A stretch of 64,000 nt of DNA, from positions 1 to 64,000 of the forward strand of contig NZ_MTAW01000185.1 of the NCBI RefSeq assembly GCF_002154725.1, in the 5' to 3' direction. Below, piece after piece: positions 44,075 through 54,280 of this stretch. A program made the translations under genes and the position numbers. Origin of the DNA: Nostoc sp. 106C. Its GTDB lineage: Bacteria > Cyanobacteriota > Cyanobacteriia > Cyanobacteriales > Nostocaceae. Numbering within the stretch: the first letter of the stretch is position 1; every line of letters starts with the position of its first letter. The notes below the pieces were generated by a model that ran no database searches, was not told the DNA's origin, and saw only the letters and a list, made by a program, of their open reading frames with translations.

Positions 44075-44866
44075 TAGCAAAGGTAACATTATCGACATCA
44101 ATCTTATGAAGGTGAAGTCTCGTAAAAATGTTGCCTTTGCACTTACAAACTTTTTGCTGGTGATGATGCTAGCAAAAGAACTTTGTTGATTGAATGAATA
44201 TTTCTAGCTGCACCTAACTGTGGGTAGTCTGAAAGAGTTGATTACCTTGAAATTAACAACGGCAAATATCGCAAACTAGAATCTGCCAGTTGTCTATAAC
44301 ATAAACAAGTTTTTTGGGGTTCAAGGTTACATCTGCTCAGAAATAATTCCACAGATTGATGGCAGGGACTGTATTTAGTTACAAAAGTAAAAGAGAATAT
44401 GAAATTCAGCTGTTTGCATTGGTGAACCCAATTTAGTTACGAAAGTGAGTTGACTTTCAGTGAAACATCGATCAACTAAAAAATATCTATCAAACAGAGA
44501 AGTCCTAACATCTCTTTTTCCTTAACTTTCTGGTTAACTTATAAGCAGAGTTTTTGACTTATATCCATATCCACAAGACAACCAAGTGTCTTTAGATATC
44601 CACTCCAAAGACTTAGCCTCTCTGCTGGTTTTGACTCACTCCATCAAACTTTGGTTAAATGAATTCTACATTCATCAGTTTCTGGAAAACGTAACAGAAC
44701 CTACAGATGAGAATATGCGCAGGAAAGGGAGAAAAACACAGAAGTCTAAGCGCCGACTTTCAGCGCTCAGAACTTTGGAGGGATAAGGGCGAATTTTTGA
44801 AAAAGTCTCTGTTTGTCTTTGCTATCTTCCCCGTCTGAAAAAACTTTCTCTGTATGTCAGTAGAGA
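44075..44866. other. Intergenic region without recognised gene
   Basis: A roughly 790-nt gap separates the repeat element from pcyA. An imperfect direct repeat ATTTAGTTAC(A/G)AAAGT is at 44372 and 44431. A weak frame at 44586-44786 has only a GTG start and no features, so I do not call it. No RNA gene is recognised. Confidence 0.5.
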
Positions 44867-45604
44867 TTAATCTGGAAGATCAAACAAAACTGTGGTCATA
44901 TAATTTTCTGCCCAAACTGGGCCGAAAGCTTTTTCGAGTACGCGACGGGTTTTGTCATTTTGCTGCTGTTGGGTGCAATAGTTGCGTTGTCCAGCCAGAA
45001 TTTGCGGCACTCGTTCCGGTGAAACGGGACTAGAGGCGATCGCTTGCTGATAATGAACTGTTAAAAATTCCTGTACGCGGGAGAGAAACAGCGTTTCTTC
45101 TTCTGGAGAACTGGGGCGAATAAAGATGCAAAAATCAGAAAAGATATGTCCCCATTCTGGCAATTCACGAGGTTGGGAGAAGTTTACCCCTTTTAAAGCT
45201 GACAGCGCCGAAGTATAAGATTCGGGTAAGGTGCGATCTAAACTCACAGGTGAAAGATCTGCGATCGCCGCGCTAATTTGACCCCTACCGCCCACTAAAT
45301 CGCAACCAAACATCGGTAGGTTATATTCTGGGCGAGGAAACATGACGCAATGCAAAATATCTAGCATATTTCCCACCTTTGCCAGTTCTAAGTGCATTTT
45401 GCGGAACTGGGGTGTCTGATAGCAGCGGTTTTCAATGGTCAGTTTTTCACCCTCAAGTCTGCCTTCCACATACCCCAATTCCGCAGGTAAATTGTAAGGC
45501 GACAAATCCAAATGCTGATGCCAAGCTGTCTCAATACAATCAGCCAGCTGACGAATTAGAGGATGTTGTTGCTCACGCAGTGAGGGAGTAGAAGTAAATG
45601 ACAT
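44867..45604 (-). CDS. pcyA: Phycocyanobilin:ferredoxin oxidoreductase
   Basis: The 245-residue protein matches Pcy[22 protein letters not shown] with the conserved Glu and flanking residues, [20 protein letters not shown] with the catalytic His, and [20 protein letters not shown] with the catalytic Asp. It reduces biliverdin IXalpha by four electrons from ferredoxin to phycocyanobilin, the chromophore of phycobilisomes and phytochromes. The length is usual for the family, and the start is a good ATG. Confidence 0.96.
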   Translation of the reverse strand: MSFTSTPSLREQQHPLIRQLADCIETAWHQHLDLSPYNLPAELGYVEGRLEGEKLTIENRCYQTPQFRKMHLELAKVGNMLDILHCVMFPRPEYNLPMFGCDLVGGRGQISAAIADLSPVSLDRTLPESYTSALSALKGVNFSQPRELPEWGHIFSDFCIFIRPSSPEEETLFLSRVQEFLTVHYQQAIASSPVSPERVPQILAGQRNYCTQQQQNDKTRRVLEKAFGPVWAENYMTTVLFDLPD

Positions 45605-45789
45605 ATTGTAGCTGGGGAATATGGTCTAGTTGCCAGTCTACAACTAGCCGCGCCCTAGCTGTTCTAGGTTGCAACATAAGCAAACACTTACACCCATCCA
45701 ACGTAAAGTTATAAAACGGTTGCTTTTCAACAGTATTATTTATTTTGTATCCTTAGTTACAGAATAAATTTGATATTAGTCCATTAGCT

Positions 45790-46044
45790 ATGAAACTAGA
45801 TTCTGAAAGACCAGATTTTGCAGTGCAACTCAGAAGGCGGAATCTGGATATTACCAGCAAGTCTTACGCCCAAGAGCCATCACAGAAGTTTGCCGCTTCT
45901 ACCTGGGTGAAACTGTTGCAACTTCCTAATCCTTTTAGTTTTGAGGAAGCACTGTTATTGTGTCAGGTTGCGGAAGACGAGTGGCTAGCTTGGATTCCAG
46001 ATCATGGAGAAGCAGTACTGCATACTAGGCAGTTTAGTTATTAA
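45790..46044 (+). CDS. Small conserved-looking cyanobacterial protein
   Basis: The 84-residue protein is soluble and mixed in composition, with a QLRRRNLD segment near the N-terminus and a C-terminal block SFEEALLLCQVAEDEWLAWIPDHGEAVLH. I do not recognise a characterised family. The compact C-terminal motif with three Trp/Leu clusters looks like a folded domain, and codon use matches neighbours, so it is likely a real gene. Its 3' end lies 14 nt from the convergent maf gene. Confidence 0.65.
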   Translation: MKLDSERPDFAVQLRRRNLDITSKSYAQEPSQKFAASTWVKLLQLPNPFSFEEALLLCQVAEDEWLAWIPDHGEAVLHTRQFSY

Positions 46045-46058
46045 CCATTGACTTTTGA

Positions 46059-46652
46059 CTAAGGCCAAAAATCAACGACGTTGTATCCTAGTTCTGCTAG
46101 CATGTGGCGCAGCAAAGGTAAACTTAGACCAATAACGTTGCTGTGACAACCTGCAATTTTTTCTACAAATAAACTACCAAAACCTTCAAGCGCAAAAGCA
46201 CCAGCACATTTGAGAGGTTCACCTGTAGCCACATAAGCTTGAATGTCGCGATCGCTCATTTGGGCAAAGTAAACCCTAGTCACCTGACACTTCACCACAC
46301 TGCGGTTTTGCGCCAGGTCAATCAAGGTATGGCCTGTGTAAAGGTCGCCAAATTTACCTTGCATAATCTGCCAACGGGCGATCGCTTCTTGAGCGTTGGC
46401 AGGTTTACCGTGAATCTCACCATTAACAGCCAAAACTGAATCGCAACCCATAATCAAAGCTGATTCAAACTGCGGAACTACAGTTTCCGCTTTGCGCTGC
46501 GAAAGAGTTTGCACCAATTGACTAGGATCGTTTAATTGGATTTGCGATTCATCAAAATCGCTAGGGCAAACTATTGGTTCAATGCCAACAGTTTGTAGTA
46601 AGCGGCGTCGCGCTGGTGAAGCAGAAGCAAGTACAAACGGTGGAATAACCAT
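46059..46652 (-). CDS. Maf family nucleotide pyrophosphatase
   Basis: The 197-residue protein has the Maf motifs: [13 protein letters not shown] at the N-terminus (substrate-binding Ser-Pro-Arg loop), FDESQI (catalytic region), [16 protein letters not shown] (metal Asp) and GKP followed by GDLYTGHT. Maf proteins hydrolyse non-canonical nucleoside triphosphates to monophosphates, a house-cleaning activity, and some affect septum formation. The YhdE-type versus YceF-type substrate cannot be decided. Length is standard. Confidence 0.93.
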   Translation of the reverse strand: MVIPPFVLASASPARRRLLQTVGIEPIVCPSDFDESQIQLNDPSQLVQTLSQRKAETVVPQFESALIMGCDSVLAVNGEIHGKPANAQEAIARWQIMQGKFGDLYTGHTLIDLAQNRSVVKCQVTRVYFAQMSDRDIQAYVATGEPLKCAGAFALEGFGSLFVEKIAGCHSNVIGLSLPLLRHMLAELGYNVVDFWP

Positions 46653-46725
46653 ATCAAAGTAGAAAAAGAGGGGGAAAGAGGAATTAAAAATTAACTATTA
46701 ATCTTTACCCATTCCCCATTATCAA

Positions 46726-47271
46726 TTAATAAACTAAAAATGAATTTACAACCTCTTCCATAGCAGGTTTAACTTTCTGCCAACGTCTTTCTGGAATTGA
46801 GGCATTAAAAGTAAAAAGTTTACCACGGCTGACGGCGACGCTAGCGATATTGTGTCGCTGTTGCTGATTGGGTAGTTTAACCGCATACTCTAGGATGTAG
46901 TATGTCTTACCATCAGATTCCCGTTCAAAAGCATTGACTAATTCAGCTGAACGACCTGAGTCAGGGGGAGCCAGAGCGGCCTTACCCAACTTATATCCTA
47001 CTTCTGTTGGTGTCCCCAGTTTTGCCAAAGTTTCACCTTCTGGAACAGGACTAATTACTACTGAGACATTTTCACTGATTTCAATCAAATCATGAAACAC
47101 TACATCAGGACCGTTGGCAACTTTAACTTGCAACCAGCCGTTAGGATATGAGAACTCATAGCCATTAGTAGTGTTTACAAAGCTTTTGAGTCCCGCCGCA
47201 GCTGCTACACCAGGGTTACTTAGGCTAAAGCTCAATACCAATAGCAACATGAATGCAATTCGTTTCCACAT
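46726..47271 (-). CDS. PsbP/CyanoP family photosystem II protein
   Basis: The 181-residue protein has an N-terminal signal peptide with AxA-type end (SNPGVAAAAG) and a PsbP domain (about 28-181): GYEFSYPNGWLQVKV, DVVFHDLIEISENVSVVISP and EVGYKLGKAALAPP. It is a luminal protein that assists photosystem II assembly or oxygen evolution. Many cyanobacterial PsbP proteins are lipoproteins with a Cys after the signal; here no Cys is present, so it should be a soluble lumenal protein. The N-terminal fold is otherwise complete. Confidence 0.9.
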   Translation of the reverse strand: MWKRIAFMLLLVLSFSLSNPGVAAAAGLKSFVNTTNGYEFSYPNGWLQVKVANGPDVVFHDLIEISENVSVVISPVPEGETLAKLGTPTEVGYKLGKAALAPPDSGRSAELVNAFERESDGKTYYILEYAVKLPNQQQRHNIASVAVSRGKLFTFNASIPERRWQKVKPAMEEVVNSFLVY

Positions 47272-47375
47272 TTTTATAAATTCCTTTGGACTGGAAGCAA
47301 AACAAGGCAGGCACAGTTTCTCATTGTCCCATCAACAGGGACGCTATTAAATAACTAAAGTTAATCAACGAATTT

Positions 47376-47999
47376 ATGTTGATCAGTAATGAATTGCGCT
47401 GGTTTTATCCTGGCAAGTTCCCAGACAATATTCAAGTTTGGTTTTGTGCAAATTGTCTGATTGACCCATTAAAATCACCAGAAGCACGGGAAGATGTTTA
47501 TCTCTACTCGCCAGGATGTGATTATCTGGGAATCAAACTACGACAGGGAAGGCTAGAAGTTAAATGGCGCCAAGCAGAACTAGATGTAATGGATTTTGGA
47601 GAATTAGTCACTGGTAAAGCAGAAAAATGGGGCAAATGGCTGTGTGAAGATTCCCAAGATGAAAGTTTTCAGCCTGCAATAGTTTTAGGTAATCCCTCAT
47701 GGATAACTGTGCAGAAAGTTCGCTATTCGCAGCTTTTTCAAGTTTTCGCTGATTTTTCCGTACAAGCCGTTGCAGCTAACGAACCTATCGATAACGGTTG
47801 TAGTGTAGAAATCACTAATTTGGCAGTTCACGACAATGCTTGGTGGAGTCTGGCTTTTGAAGCGTTTGGCGAAGATAAACGTCGCAAGGAAAATCTAAAA
47901 GCTACAGCCAATTGGGTATTCCATACTTATCGCAATTCCCCATTAGCGATCGCAGATTCTTGCGGTTACCCCCATTGGCTAGGGCTGATTTATCACTGA
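47376..47999 (+). CDS. Cyanobacterial protein of unknown function
   Basis: The 207-residue protein is soluble and has an N-terminal ELRWFYPGKFP and CDYLGIKLRQGRLEVKWRQ, a charged middle part and a C-terminal SCGYPHWLGLIY. ELRWF together with the KLRQGRLEVK strand recalls the beta-barrel pattern of CYTH/triphosphate-tunnel proteins, but the usual ExExK motif is not visible, so I do not assign it. It stands alone. Codon use fits the genome. Confidence 0.65.
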   Translation: MLISNELRWFYPGKFPDNIQVWFCANCLIDPLKSPEAREDVYLYSPGCDYLGIKLRQGRLEVKWRQAELDVMDFGELVTGKAEKWGKWLCEDSQDESFQPAIVLGNPSWITVQKVRYSQLFQVFADFSVQAVAANEPIDNGCSVEITNLAVHDNAWWSLAFEAFGEDKRRKENLKATANWVFHTYRNSPLAIADSCGYPHWLGLIYH

Positions 48000-48175
48000 T
48001 TGCTTACAGAAAAAAACTACCCAACAGGCTACTACTGTATCTCACAATACTTAGCCAAGATTGAACATGATAGCTGATTCATCTAGATAGTTTAACTTTT
48101 ATTTAAATTATCTATAAACAAAGTAAGTAAAATATTAGACCAGCTTTGTCTACAGAGAAATTTAGGAGAATACAG

Positions 48176-49174
48176 ATGCCATTGAAAAATTATGGGGTTC
48201 TAAAATGCCAAGTGGTAGATCGCAAGCTTGGTGAAGGCTCATCTCCCCATTATCAAGTTCTGGTAACTGACGATAAGAAGAATAAATATCGCATTGCCAT
48301 CAATGTTAAATCACAAGAAAGTCCTTCCGAATTACTGTACTTAATTGACGAAAACTTCTCTCACCCCATCACAAAGGAACTACAAGAGTTAAATTTTGGC
48401 TTTAATGAGTTGCCGAGTAAACCAGGAGGAGTCGCTTTAGACTACATTCGGGGGAATTTATTCGATCCAAAGCAGATGAAGCCATTGCCTTACAACGTTC
48501 CCGGACCAGACAACGACCTCAACGAGTTGCTGGAATTATACATTGGGCGGGCGATCGCTTCACCAGAAGCAGTACTCTATCCTTTTGGTGAAAGGTGGGG
48601 TCCAGAAGCAGATGTGAAGGACAAGTATTTTGGTTTTCTTCCTGGTAACGGTATTCATGACATCCACTTTAACCAGGGTAATGCCGGTCAATTCCAAAAA
48701 GATAATGGTGTTTGGCAAGATGGCGGACTGCTAATTCATTATCCAGCGCGGAATCAATGGGTAGGAATCTTTTTAGCCTTCCAGTCCCAATCGTTCCATA
48801 CCGATGACAATACTGGTAACAGAATAGATGAAATTACGCCAATTGCGGCAACAGCAGCAGTCCGCATTATTGCAGCTTTGGTAAATCCGGCTGGTGATGA
48901 TGTTGGTAAAGAAACTGTGACTTTAATTAATACCTCACCCGATAAAGTTGATTTGAGTGGTTGGGCAATTGCCGATCGCCTCAAGCGCAAACAGCGCCTC
49001 AGTGGCACTATTAATCCAGGCGAGGTTATCAAAGTCCCTTTAGGTAAAGACGGTATTCAATTAGATAATAATGGCGGCATTATTACCCTACTTGATCACA
49101 AAGGAATCAAGATTGATGGTGTTTCCTATACCAAAGAAGATTCCCGCAAGCAAGGTTGGACAATTGTGTTTTGA
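48176..49174 (+). CDS. DUF2278 (YukJ) protein with C-terminal lamin-tail domain
   Basis: The start is the ATG at 48176, with AGGAG seven bases upstream. The 332-residue protein has a DUF2278 domain (about 1-215; MPLKNYGVLKCQVVDRKLGEGSSPHYQ, then LDYIRGNLF and HDIHFNQGN) and a lamin-tail/LTD immunoglobulin-like domain (about 240-332; VTLINTSPDKVDLSGWAIADR, then GGIITLLDHKG). LTD domains often mark secreted or nucleic-acid-associated proteins, but no signal peptide is visible. Function unknown. It converges with the PP2C gene. Confidence 0.82.
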   Translation: MPLKNYGVLKCQVVDRKLGEGSSPHYQVLVTDDKKNKYRIAINVKSQESPSELLYLIDENFSHPITKELQELNFGFNELPSKPGGVALDYIRGNLFDPKQMKPLPYNVPGPDNDLNELLELYIGRAIASPEAVLYPFGERWGPEADVKDKYFGFLPGNGIHDIHFNQGNAGQFQKDNGVWQDGGLLIHYPARNQWVGIFLAFQSQSFHTDDNTGNRIDEITPIAATAAVRIIAALVNPAGDDVGKETVTLINTSPDKVDLSGWAIADRLKRKQRLSGTINPGEVIKVPLGKDGIQLDNNGGIITLLDHKGIKIDGVSYTKEDSRKQGWTIVF

Positions 49175-49175
49175 T

Positions 49176-49230
49176 ATTGGTCATTGCTCATTAGTCATTG
49201 GTCATTAGTTTTTGACTAATGACTAATGAC
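49176..49230. terminator. STRR heptamer palindrome between convergent genes
   Basis: TTGGTCA-TTGCTCA-TTAGTCA-TTGGTCA-TTAGTTT is answered by TTGACTAATGACTAATGAC, so heptamers on both strands can pair to a stem. It fills the gap between the DUF2278 gene and the PP2C gene. A terminator role is inferred. Confidence 0.55.
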
Positions 49231-49236
49231 GAAGAA

Positions 49237-50628
49237 CTATTCAATTTGTAAAACTACTAATGTCATATCATCGGTGTTTTGTTTCTCATCACCGATGAAT
49301 TGCTGCACTTGGTCAAACAGGTATTCTACAATCTCTTCTGGTCCATCACAATATCTACAAGCAGCACTGAAACAAGCAACAAAGTTTTCTTCGTCGAAGC
49401 GATCGCCACCCGCTGCTGCGGCATCAGTTAAGCCATCTGTATAGTAAATAACTGTATCCCCAGGTTCTAATTGTGCCTGGGCATCTTCATATTGACTATT
49501 AGCATCTAAACCAATTAGCATTCCCAGAGTGTCTAACCTGGTTACAGTTTTTGTTGCTGCGTGCCACCACAAAGGAGGGTTATGTGCAGCGTTACTGTAA
49601 GATAAAACTCGCGTTAAAGGATTATATTCTGAGTAAAATAACGTCACAAAGCGGTGAGAATTTTCTAAATCCGCATACATGACTCGATTTAAGTTTTGCA
49701 AAATCTTTGAGGGAGAATTACCATGCAATACTTCTCCCCGTAACATTCCCCGCATCATCGTCATAATCAGACCGGCGGGAACACCTTTACCCATGACATC
49801 CCCAATCACTAAACCCAAAGTTCCAGTTTCTAAACCAGTTTTGGGGTTTAGCTGAATCTGATTTTGATTGGTGGGAATAAAGTCGTAGTAGTCTCCACCA
49901 ACACGATTAGCAGGTTTACAGCGTGCAGCTAAGACCGCACCTGGAACGATCGGACATTGACGTGGTAGAAGTCGCCGTTGAATTTCTGCACCAATTTCTA
50001 GTTCTTGATCTAGGCGTTCTTTTTTCCTCAGTTCGACTGCTAGTTCATCGTTTTCAATCGCTACTGCGGTTTGATCTGCTACTAACCGGACTAACTTTTG
50101 TCGAGTTTCTGTCCAGCTATATTCTGGATCGCGGCTTAAAACATACAGCCATCCGCGTTCTGTATGTTTTACCAAAATAGCCGTGCCAAAGATTTGCACA
50201 TCTGGCCCCAAATAACGATGCATTTGATCGTCCAAAATCCCCGTGGCGGTTGCTAGAGGGGCAGTATTTGGCACAAGGGTGATTTGACTAGTAGCGGTTT
50301 CTAGGGCTTTACGAATATTCCGACGCTGACCACTATCTTGCCAGTGTAGTTGTTCTAATCTGACTTGACCGTTAGGTTTGTACAGAAATAGGGCGCTGCC
50401 GTCCCCATCTGTAACTCTGGTTGCCATCAGCGGAATCAACTCCAAAAATTGATTCAAATTATTGAAGCTTCTAAGGGCAAATCCTAAAGAACTTAACAAA
50501 TCCTGAATTTTGTTCTGTTCCCGGTGCAGCCTTGACACGAGTTCTTTCAGCGCTACGACTGGAGTTACATCAGTTGCAGCACTACTATTACTGTCAGTGG
50601 GTTGAGAGGGCAGTTGAGACACAAGCAC
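49237..50628 (-). CDS. GAF-PP2C (SpoIIE-type) serine/threonine phosphatase
   Basis: The 463-residue protein has a leader with a short coiled coil (about 25-45), a GAF domain (about 50-190) and a SpoIIE/RsbU-like PP2C domain (about 215-463; ARCKPANRVGGDYYDFIP, VIGDVMGKGVPAGLIMTMMRG and YYTDGLTDAA, all with metal-binding acidic residues). Such phosphatases control anti-sigma partner switches or two-component-like signalling. The start is a GTG at 50628, with weak support. No partner switch genes are next to it. Confidence 0.88.
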   Translation of the reverse strand: MLVSQLPSQPTDSNSSAATDVTPVVALKELVSRLHREQNKIQDLLSSLGFALRSFNNLNQFLELIPLMATRVTDGDGSALFLYKPNGQVRLEQLHWQDSGQRRNIRKALETATSQITLVPNTAPLATATGILDDQMHRYLGPDVQIFGTAILVKHTERGWLYVLSRDPEYSWTETRQKLVRLVADQTAVAIENDELAVELRKKERLDQELEIGAEIQRRLLPRQCPIVPGAVLAARCKPANRVGGDYYDFIPTNQNQIQLNPKTGLETGTLGLVIGDVMGKGVPAGLIMTMMRGMLRGEVLHGNSPSKILQNLNRVMYADLENSHRFVTLFYSEYNPLTRVLSYSNAAHNPPLWWHAATKTVTRLDTLGMLIGLDANSQYEDAQAQLEPGDTVIYYTDGLTDAAAAGGDRFDEENFVACFSAACRYCDGPEEIVEYLFDQVQQFIGDEKQNTDDMTLVVLQIE

Positions 50629-51676
50629 AGGTACTATTGCATTTTAAAAGAGACAAACTTGAGATTACTGATAAATCTTTTGGATTTGGCATTGCTAAAC
50701 CATATTGGGACAAGATTTGTCATTTTAGCAAGAGTAGAAAGACGTAGGCAGTGAATTATATAAGTATTGCATTTGGTTATTATATTTCTTACTAAAGTTA
50801 GCAATTTTAAGTACTATATTCTTCTTCAGAAACTCAGGGTTAAAATTAGCCATTTTCGGCAGACCCTAGCAGAATTTTGATTCTCTCATCACTAAATTAC
50901 TTAGTTATATGTCTTTCGACAGAAAAATGCTTTGGGCGGAAAATAATATATTACGTTGCCAGCATCATTATTGGGGGTGAGGGGTCAAAGCTCCTAGGGG
51001 TTTGAGGGTCTCTTAAAAGCTTGAGAGCAAAGCAAATGCCATTCAGCTTCTAGGCTAAAAAGATGTCAAGGTAATGCGGCTATTTGATGGAAGAAAAGTT
51101 GTTCAACGAGCGATGCCTACGGCGGGCTACACCTAAGCAGCTCATGGAGAATACACCTACCTCAGATTTTGACAATTAGAGCTTATGGAGAATTTTGTAG
51201 TTTAACAAACATATTTTACATTTTTAAAGTTTGCGCAGAGAATATTTATGGATTCTATAAACAGTAGAGACTGATAATACACTTAGGAGTTTCTACAGGT
51301 TACTGGCAACAATCTATTGCTACTGGGTACTTATGCATACCTTTCTTGGGAGTTACCTGGTAACTAACCCAGTGGTAATTTGTAAGAAACTCTATAGAGA
51401 ATAAAGTTGCTTAGATCTGTCTGACTTTAAAAAGAGCACTACATCAGAGTCTACAGAGTTTTTTGCGCTGCAACTATACTGTAATCCTAGATTTAGGAAC
51501 CCCCCATTAGAGTAGAATTTTAGCAAAGGTAGTGCAAATTTTATAACAAACTAATGACTTTGGGACTTACGCTTTTTTCAGTAATTCACTAGTAGTAAAT
51601 TTAAGCGATCGCACCAGAGCCGTAAGTCCCAAATTTATTAGTTTCCAAAGAAAAATCTTAACTGCAAAATTTTAAA
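50629..51676. other. Long intergenic region upstream of PP2C gene
   Basis: This gap of about 1.05 kb has no credible gene. It carries a perfect 13-bp inverted repeat TTTGGGACTTACG/CGTAAGTCCCAAA (51559-51571 and 51621-51633), kin to the element at 5092-5265, and small palindromes such as GTTACCTGGTAAC near 51350. A non-coding RNA cannot be excluded. Confidence 0.5.
51559..51633. repeat. Palindromic element, GGGACTTACG ends
   Basis: Perfect 13-bp terminal repeats bound a 49-nt centre that includes GCGATCGC. It shares the GGACTTACG core with the element at 5092-5265, so the window holds at least two members of this family. Confidence 0.75.
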
Positions 51677-53386
51677 TCAGCCACTTAAGAGTGCTTCGAC
51701 AAACTCGTAACTAGAAAAGGGACGTAGGTCTTCAATTCCTTCACCAGCACCGATAAAGCGAATTGGTAAACCTAGCTGCTGTACGACAGCAAGAGCAACA
51801 CCGCCTTTAGCAGTGCCATCGAGCTTAGTTAATACCACGCCACTGAGTTGGGCCGCTTGCGAGAAGACTTCAGCTTGGCGCAATCCATTTTGACCTAAAG
51901 TGGAGTCTAGAACCAAGAGTGACTCTATTTTGGCATTAGGGGCTTTTTTGTCAATAATCCGACGAATTTTCGTGAGTTCGTCCATTAAGTTTTTCTTGTT
52001 TTGCAATCGCCCTGCGGTATCAACTAAGAGTAATTCAGTTTCTCTAGCTTGAGCAGCAGCGATCGCATCAAACACCACTGCGGCTGGATCTGTATTTTTA
52101 CCGGGATTGGAAATTACTTCTACACCACTTCTAGTACCCCAGACCTTCACTTGTTCTACCGCTGCGGCACGGAAAGTATCTGCCGCACCAATCAAGCATT
52201 TATAACCCGATCTTTGTGCGAGATGAGCGATTTTACCGATAGTAGTAGTTTTACCCGCACCATTAACACCAGTGATCAACCAAATATTGAGTGTTTCCTT
52301 TTCTGGGGCAAAAGTCGGTTTGTAGTTTTTCTGTACTGGATTATCCAGCATATCCCGCAGAATTTGTTTGAGGTAAGCGATCGCTTCTTCTGGAGGCGTA
52401 ACTTCATCCCGCAATTTTTTTTGTAGGGCATTGATAATTAAATCTGTTGCTTCCACACCTACATCAGCTTGGAGGAGCAAAGCTTCAATCTCCCCTACCG
52501 CAGCTTGGTTGAGAGGTCCCTGACCCACAATTGCCTTGAGCTGGTTGAGTATACTCCGACGGGTTTTGTCTAAGCCCTGCCGTAACTTTTTCAGCCAGGT
52601 AATTTCTTCAATAGAAATATCCTCTGGACGCCTACCTTGGGCTGCTAAGATTTCTGTTGACCAGACAAATCCTTCATCAAAGGCCAGTCCAGTAAATTCT
52701 TGTGTTGTCTCCGGCGTGACGCTAGTTGAGGTAGTAGCTAATGGCTGTACTATCTCAGGTTCTGGTACTTCAATGGCATTGGCTATTAGCCTTTCCTGCT
52801 TTGCTTGCCGTTCCGCCGCCGCCCGTTCTAAGAAGGATAAGTTTGCTGATGCTGTTGGCTGTGCTAGCTCTGGGGTACTAATAGATTCAGTGGCTGCTGT
52901 TTCTACCGCATTCGGCGCTAATTCTGGGCTGGCGACATCTGTTGTTTCGGCAATTTCTGCTATTGCAGAAGTAGCTGTACTTTCTTCTTCTGTACTTGAT
53001 AATTCCTCAGGAGTTGTTGGAGCAACAGTTGCATCGATTTCTAAGCTTGGTAGATTTTCTGTAACTTCAGCAGATTCTTCTGTAATTGTTTGACTAACAG
53101 TTGCATCTAATTCTGCCGATGCTGGTGATTGTACAGTTTCAATTTCAGCTTCTGCTGGCTCCTGTTCAACTGCTTGGGATTGCTGTTTTTGTTGGATATT
53201 TTTATAAGCGGCCTTTGCAAAAGCTAATAAATCTGCCGTTGTCTCTGGTGTAGTTTCTGCTGTTGGCGTTGACGTTTCGGCTGGTTCTGGTTGGGGTTCT
53301 GGTACAGGAGGAGTTTCTTGTTGCTGTTGTTGGGCGGGAATCTCGGAGGAATCGTTATATTGACGGCGGAACCAATTAAAAACCAT
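51677..53386 (-). CDS. ftsY: Signal recognition particle receptor FtsY
   Basis: The 569-residue protein has a long acidic N-terminal region (about 1-235), rich in Glu, Ala, Thr and Ser, then the NG domain: a helical N part (LRQGLDKTRRSILNQLKAIVG) and a GTPase with G1 GVNGAGKTTTIGKIA (about 375-389), GAADTFRAAAVEQ, DTAGR and TKLDGTAKGG. It docks the SRP-ribosome complex at the membrane. The N-terminal region is longer than the E. coli A domain in relation to the NG part and is highly repetitive. It is followed upstream on this strand by nusB and a DUF502 gene. Confidence 0.95.
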   Translation of the reverse strand: MVFNWFRRQYNDSSEIPAQQQQQETPPVPEPQPEPAETSTPTAETTPETTADLLAFAKAAYKNIQQKQQSQAVEQEPAEAEIETVQSPASAELDATVSQTITEESAEVTENLPSLEIDATVAPTTPEELSSTEEESTATSAIAEIAETTDVASPELAPNAVETAATESISTPELAQPTASANLSFLERAAAERQAKQERLIANAIEVPEPEIVQPLATTSTSVTPETTQEFTGLAFDEGFVWSTEILAAQGRRPEDISIEEITWLKKLRQGLDKTRRSILNQLKAIVGQGPLNQAAVGEIEALLLQADVGVEATDLIINALQKKLRDEVTPPEEAIAYLKQILRDMLDNPVQKNYKPTFAPEKETLNIWLITGVNGAGKTTTIGKIAHLAQRSGYKCLIGAADTFRAAAVEQVKVWGTRSGVEVISNPGKNTDPAAVVFDAIAAAQARETELLLVDTAGRLQNKKNLMDELTKIRRIIDKKAPNAKIESLLVLDSTLGQNGLRQAEVFSQAAQLSGVVLTKLDGTAKGGVALAVVQQLGLPIRFIGAGEGIEDLRPFSSYEFVEALLSG

Positions 53387-53556
53387 TGCAGCTAGTGATA
53401 TTAGTTGTGATGTAAGTATGAGTTATGAGTTATGAGTTTAATTTAACTCCTGTCTGTTTTTTGGTGTGAAAACCCCCAGGATTTCCTCACTCCTCACTTC
53501 TCACTCTTAACTCAAAACTTAGCACTCATAAAGGTCGCTTTGGTTTCTATAAAACG
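53387..53556. repeat. STRR-rich intergenic region, nusB-ftsY
   Basis: ATGAGTT heptamers run in tandem three times at 53418-53438, and a pyrimidine-rich run CTCACTCCTCACTTCTCACT follows at about 53487-53510. No gene or conventional terminator is visible between nusB and ftsY. Confidence 0.7.
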
Positions 53557-54186
53557 CTATGCTGTCTTTTTTTGCTCTGTGACTCGGCGCAGAACGCCAT
53601 TAATAAACCGATGACCTTCGTCGCCACTGTAGCGTTTGGCTAGTTCTACAGCTTCATTGATGGCTACACTATCTGGCAAGTCTAAAAACAGCATTTCTGC
53701 CACAGCAATTCGCAGAATATCCCGATCGATTTGGGCGAGGCGAGCAACTTGCCAATCTACTAGAGCAGCGGTAATTTGTTCATCAACAATAGTTCGTTGT
53801 TCGCTGACTATCTTGACAATTTGAATAGCATATTTGCTGACTGTCTTGTCTTGATTTGCTAGCTGAATTAGTTCAGGGAACTCTACTGCTGCACCTAATT
53901 TATTGATTGCTGTTTGTGTGTATGAGATCGCTTCTTGCAGCATTGTTCTAGCAGTATTGATGTCGGAAGCACGAGTTTGACTGCTTAAGATGCGATCGTG
54001 ACTGCGTTGTAGTTCACCAGCTGCATTATCCAAGGTATCCTGGACTTCTGATCTGAGGGTGCGTACTGCTGCTAGTACTAATTTGGGCAGATGTTCTTCT
54101 GTCAGTTTCTTAGGATTGACTGGCAACTGGCTGAGGCTTAACAGCGCTAGTTCACGAGCAAGTTGCTGGGGTTTACGGTCTTGCAT
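53557..54186 (-). CDS. nusB: Transcription antitermination factor NusB
   Basis: The 209-residue protein has the all-helical NusB fold with the family blocks [19 protein letters not shown] near the N-terminus, [18 protein letters not shown] and [32 protein letters not shown] at the C-terminus. It binds NusE (S10) and boxA RNA for rRNA antitermination. It is longer than E. coli NusB (139 residues) because of an insertion at about 55-110, usual in cyanobacteria. The order DUF502-nusB-ftsY in one direction suggests co-transcription. Confidence 0.93.
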   Translation of the reverse strand: MQDRKPQQLARELALLSLSQLPVNPKKLTEEHLPKLVLAAVRTLRSEVQDTLDNAAGELQRSHDRILSSQTRASDINTARTMLQEAISYTQTAINKLGAAVEFPELIQLANQDKTVSKYAIQIVKIVSEQRTIVDEQITAALVDWQVARLAQIDRDILRIAVAEMLFLDLPDSVAINEAVELAKRYSGDEGHRFINGVLRRVTEQKKTA

Positions 54187-54280
54187 AAAAGTAAAGTTGG
54201 AATGAATTAAAGACTGATAAAAGTAGAAAGAATGAAGTTAGAAGTCAGTAGATTTTCGCATGGTCAGACAACTATATTAT

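Noticed and set aside
43965-44189. 74-codon frame over MITE-like copy B
   Set aside because: Most of it is repeat-element sequence; the last 27 codons look like a small hydrophobic peptide but have no support.
44586-44786. 66-codon frame upstream of pcyA
   Set aside because: It has a GTG start, no ribosome-binding site, no recognised motif and a basic low-complexity end.
50629-51676. tRNA or small RNA gene in the long gap
   Set aside because: No T-loop (GGTTCRANNCC) or cloverleaf pattern could be found; a small RNA would need transcript data.
52536-53093. 185-codon frame antisense to ftsY
   Set aside because: It is opposite the repetitive acidic N-terminal region of FtsY and shows only low-complexity Ser/Val-rich sequence.
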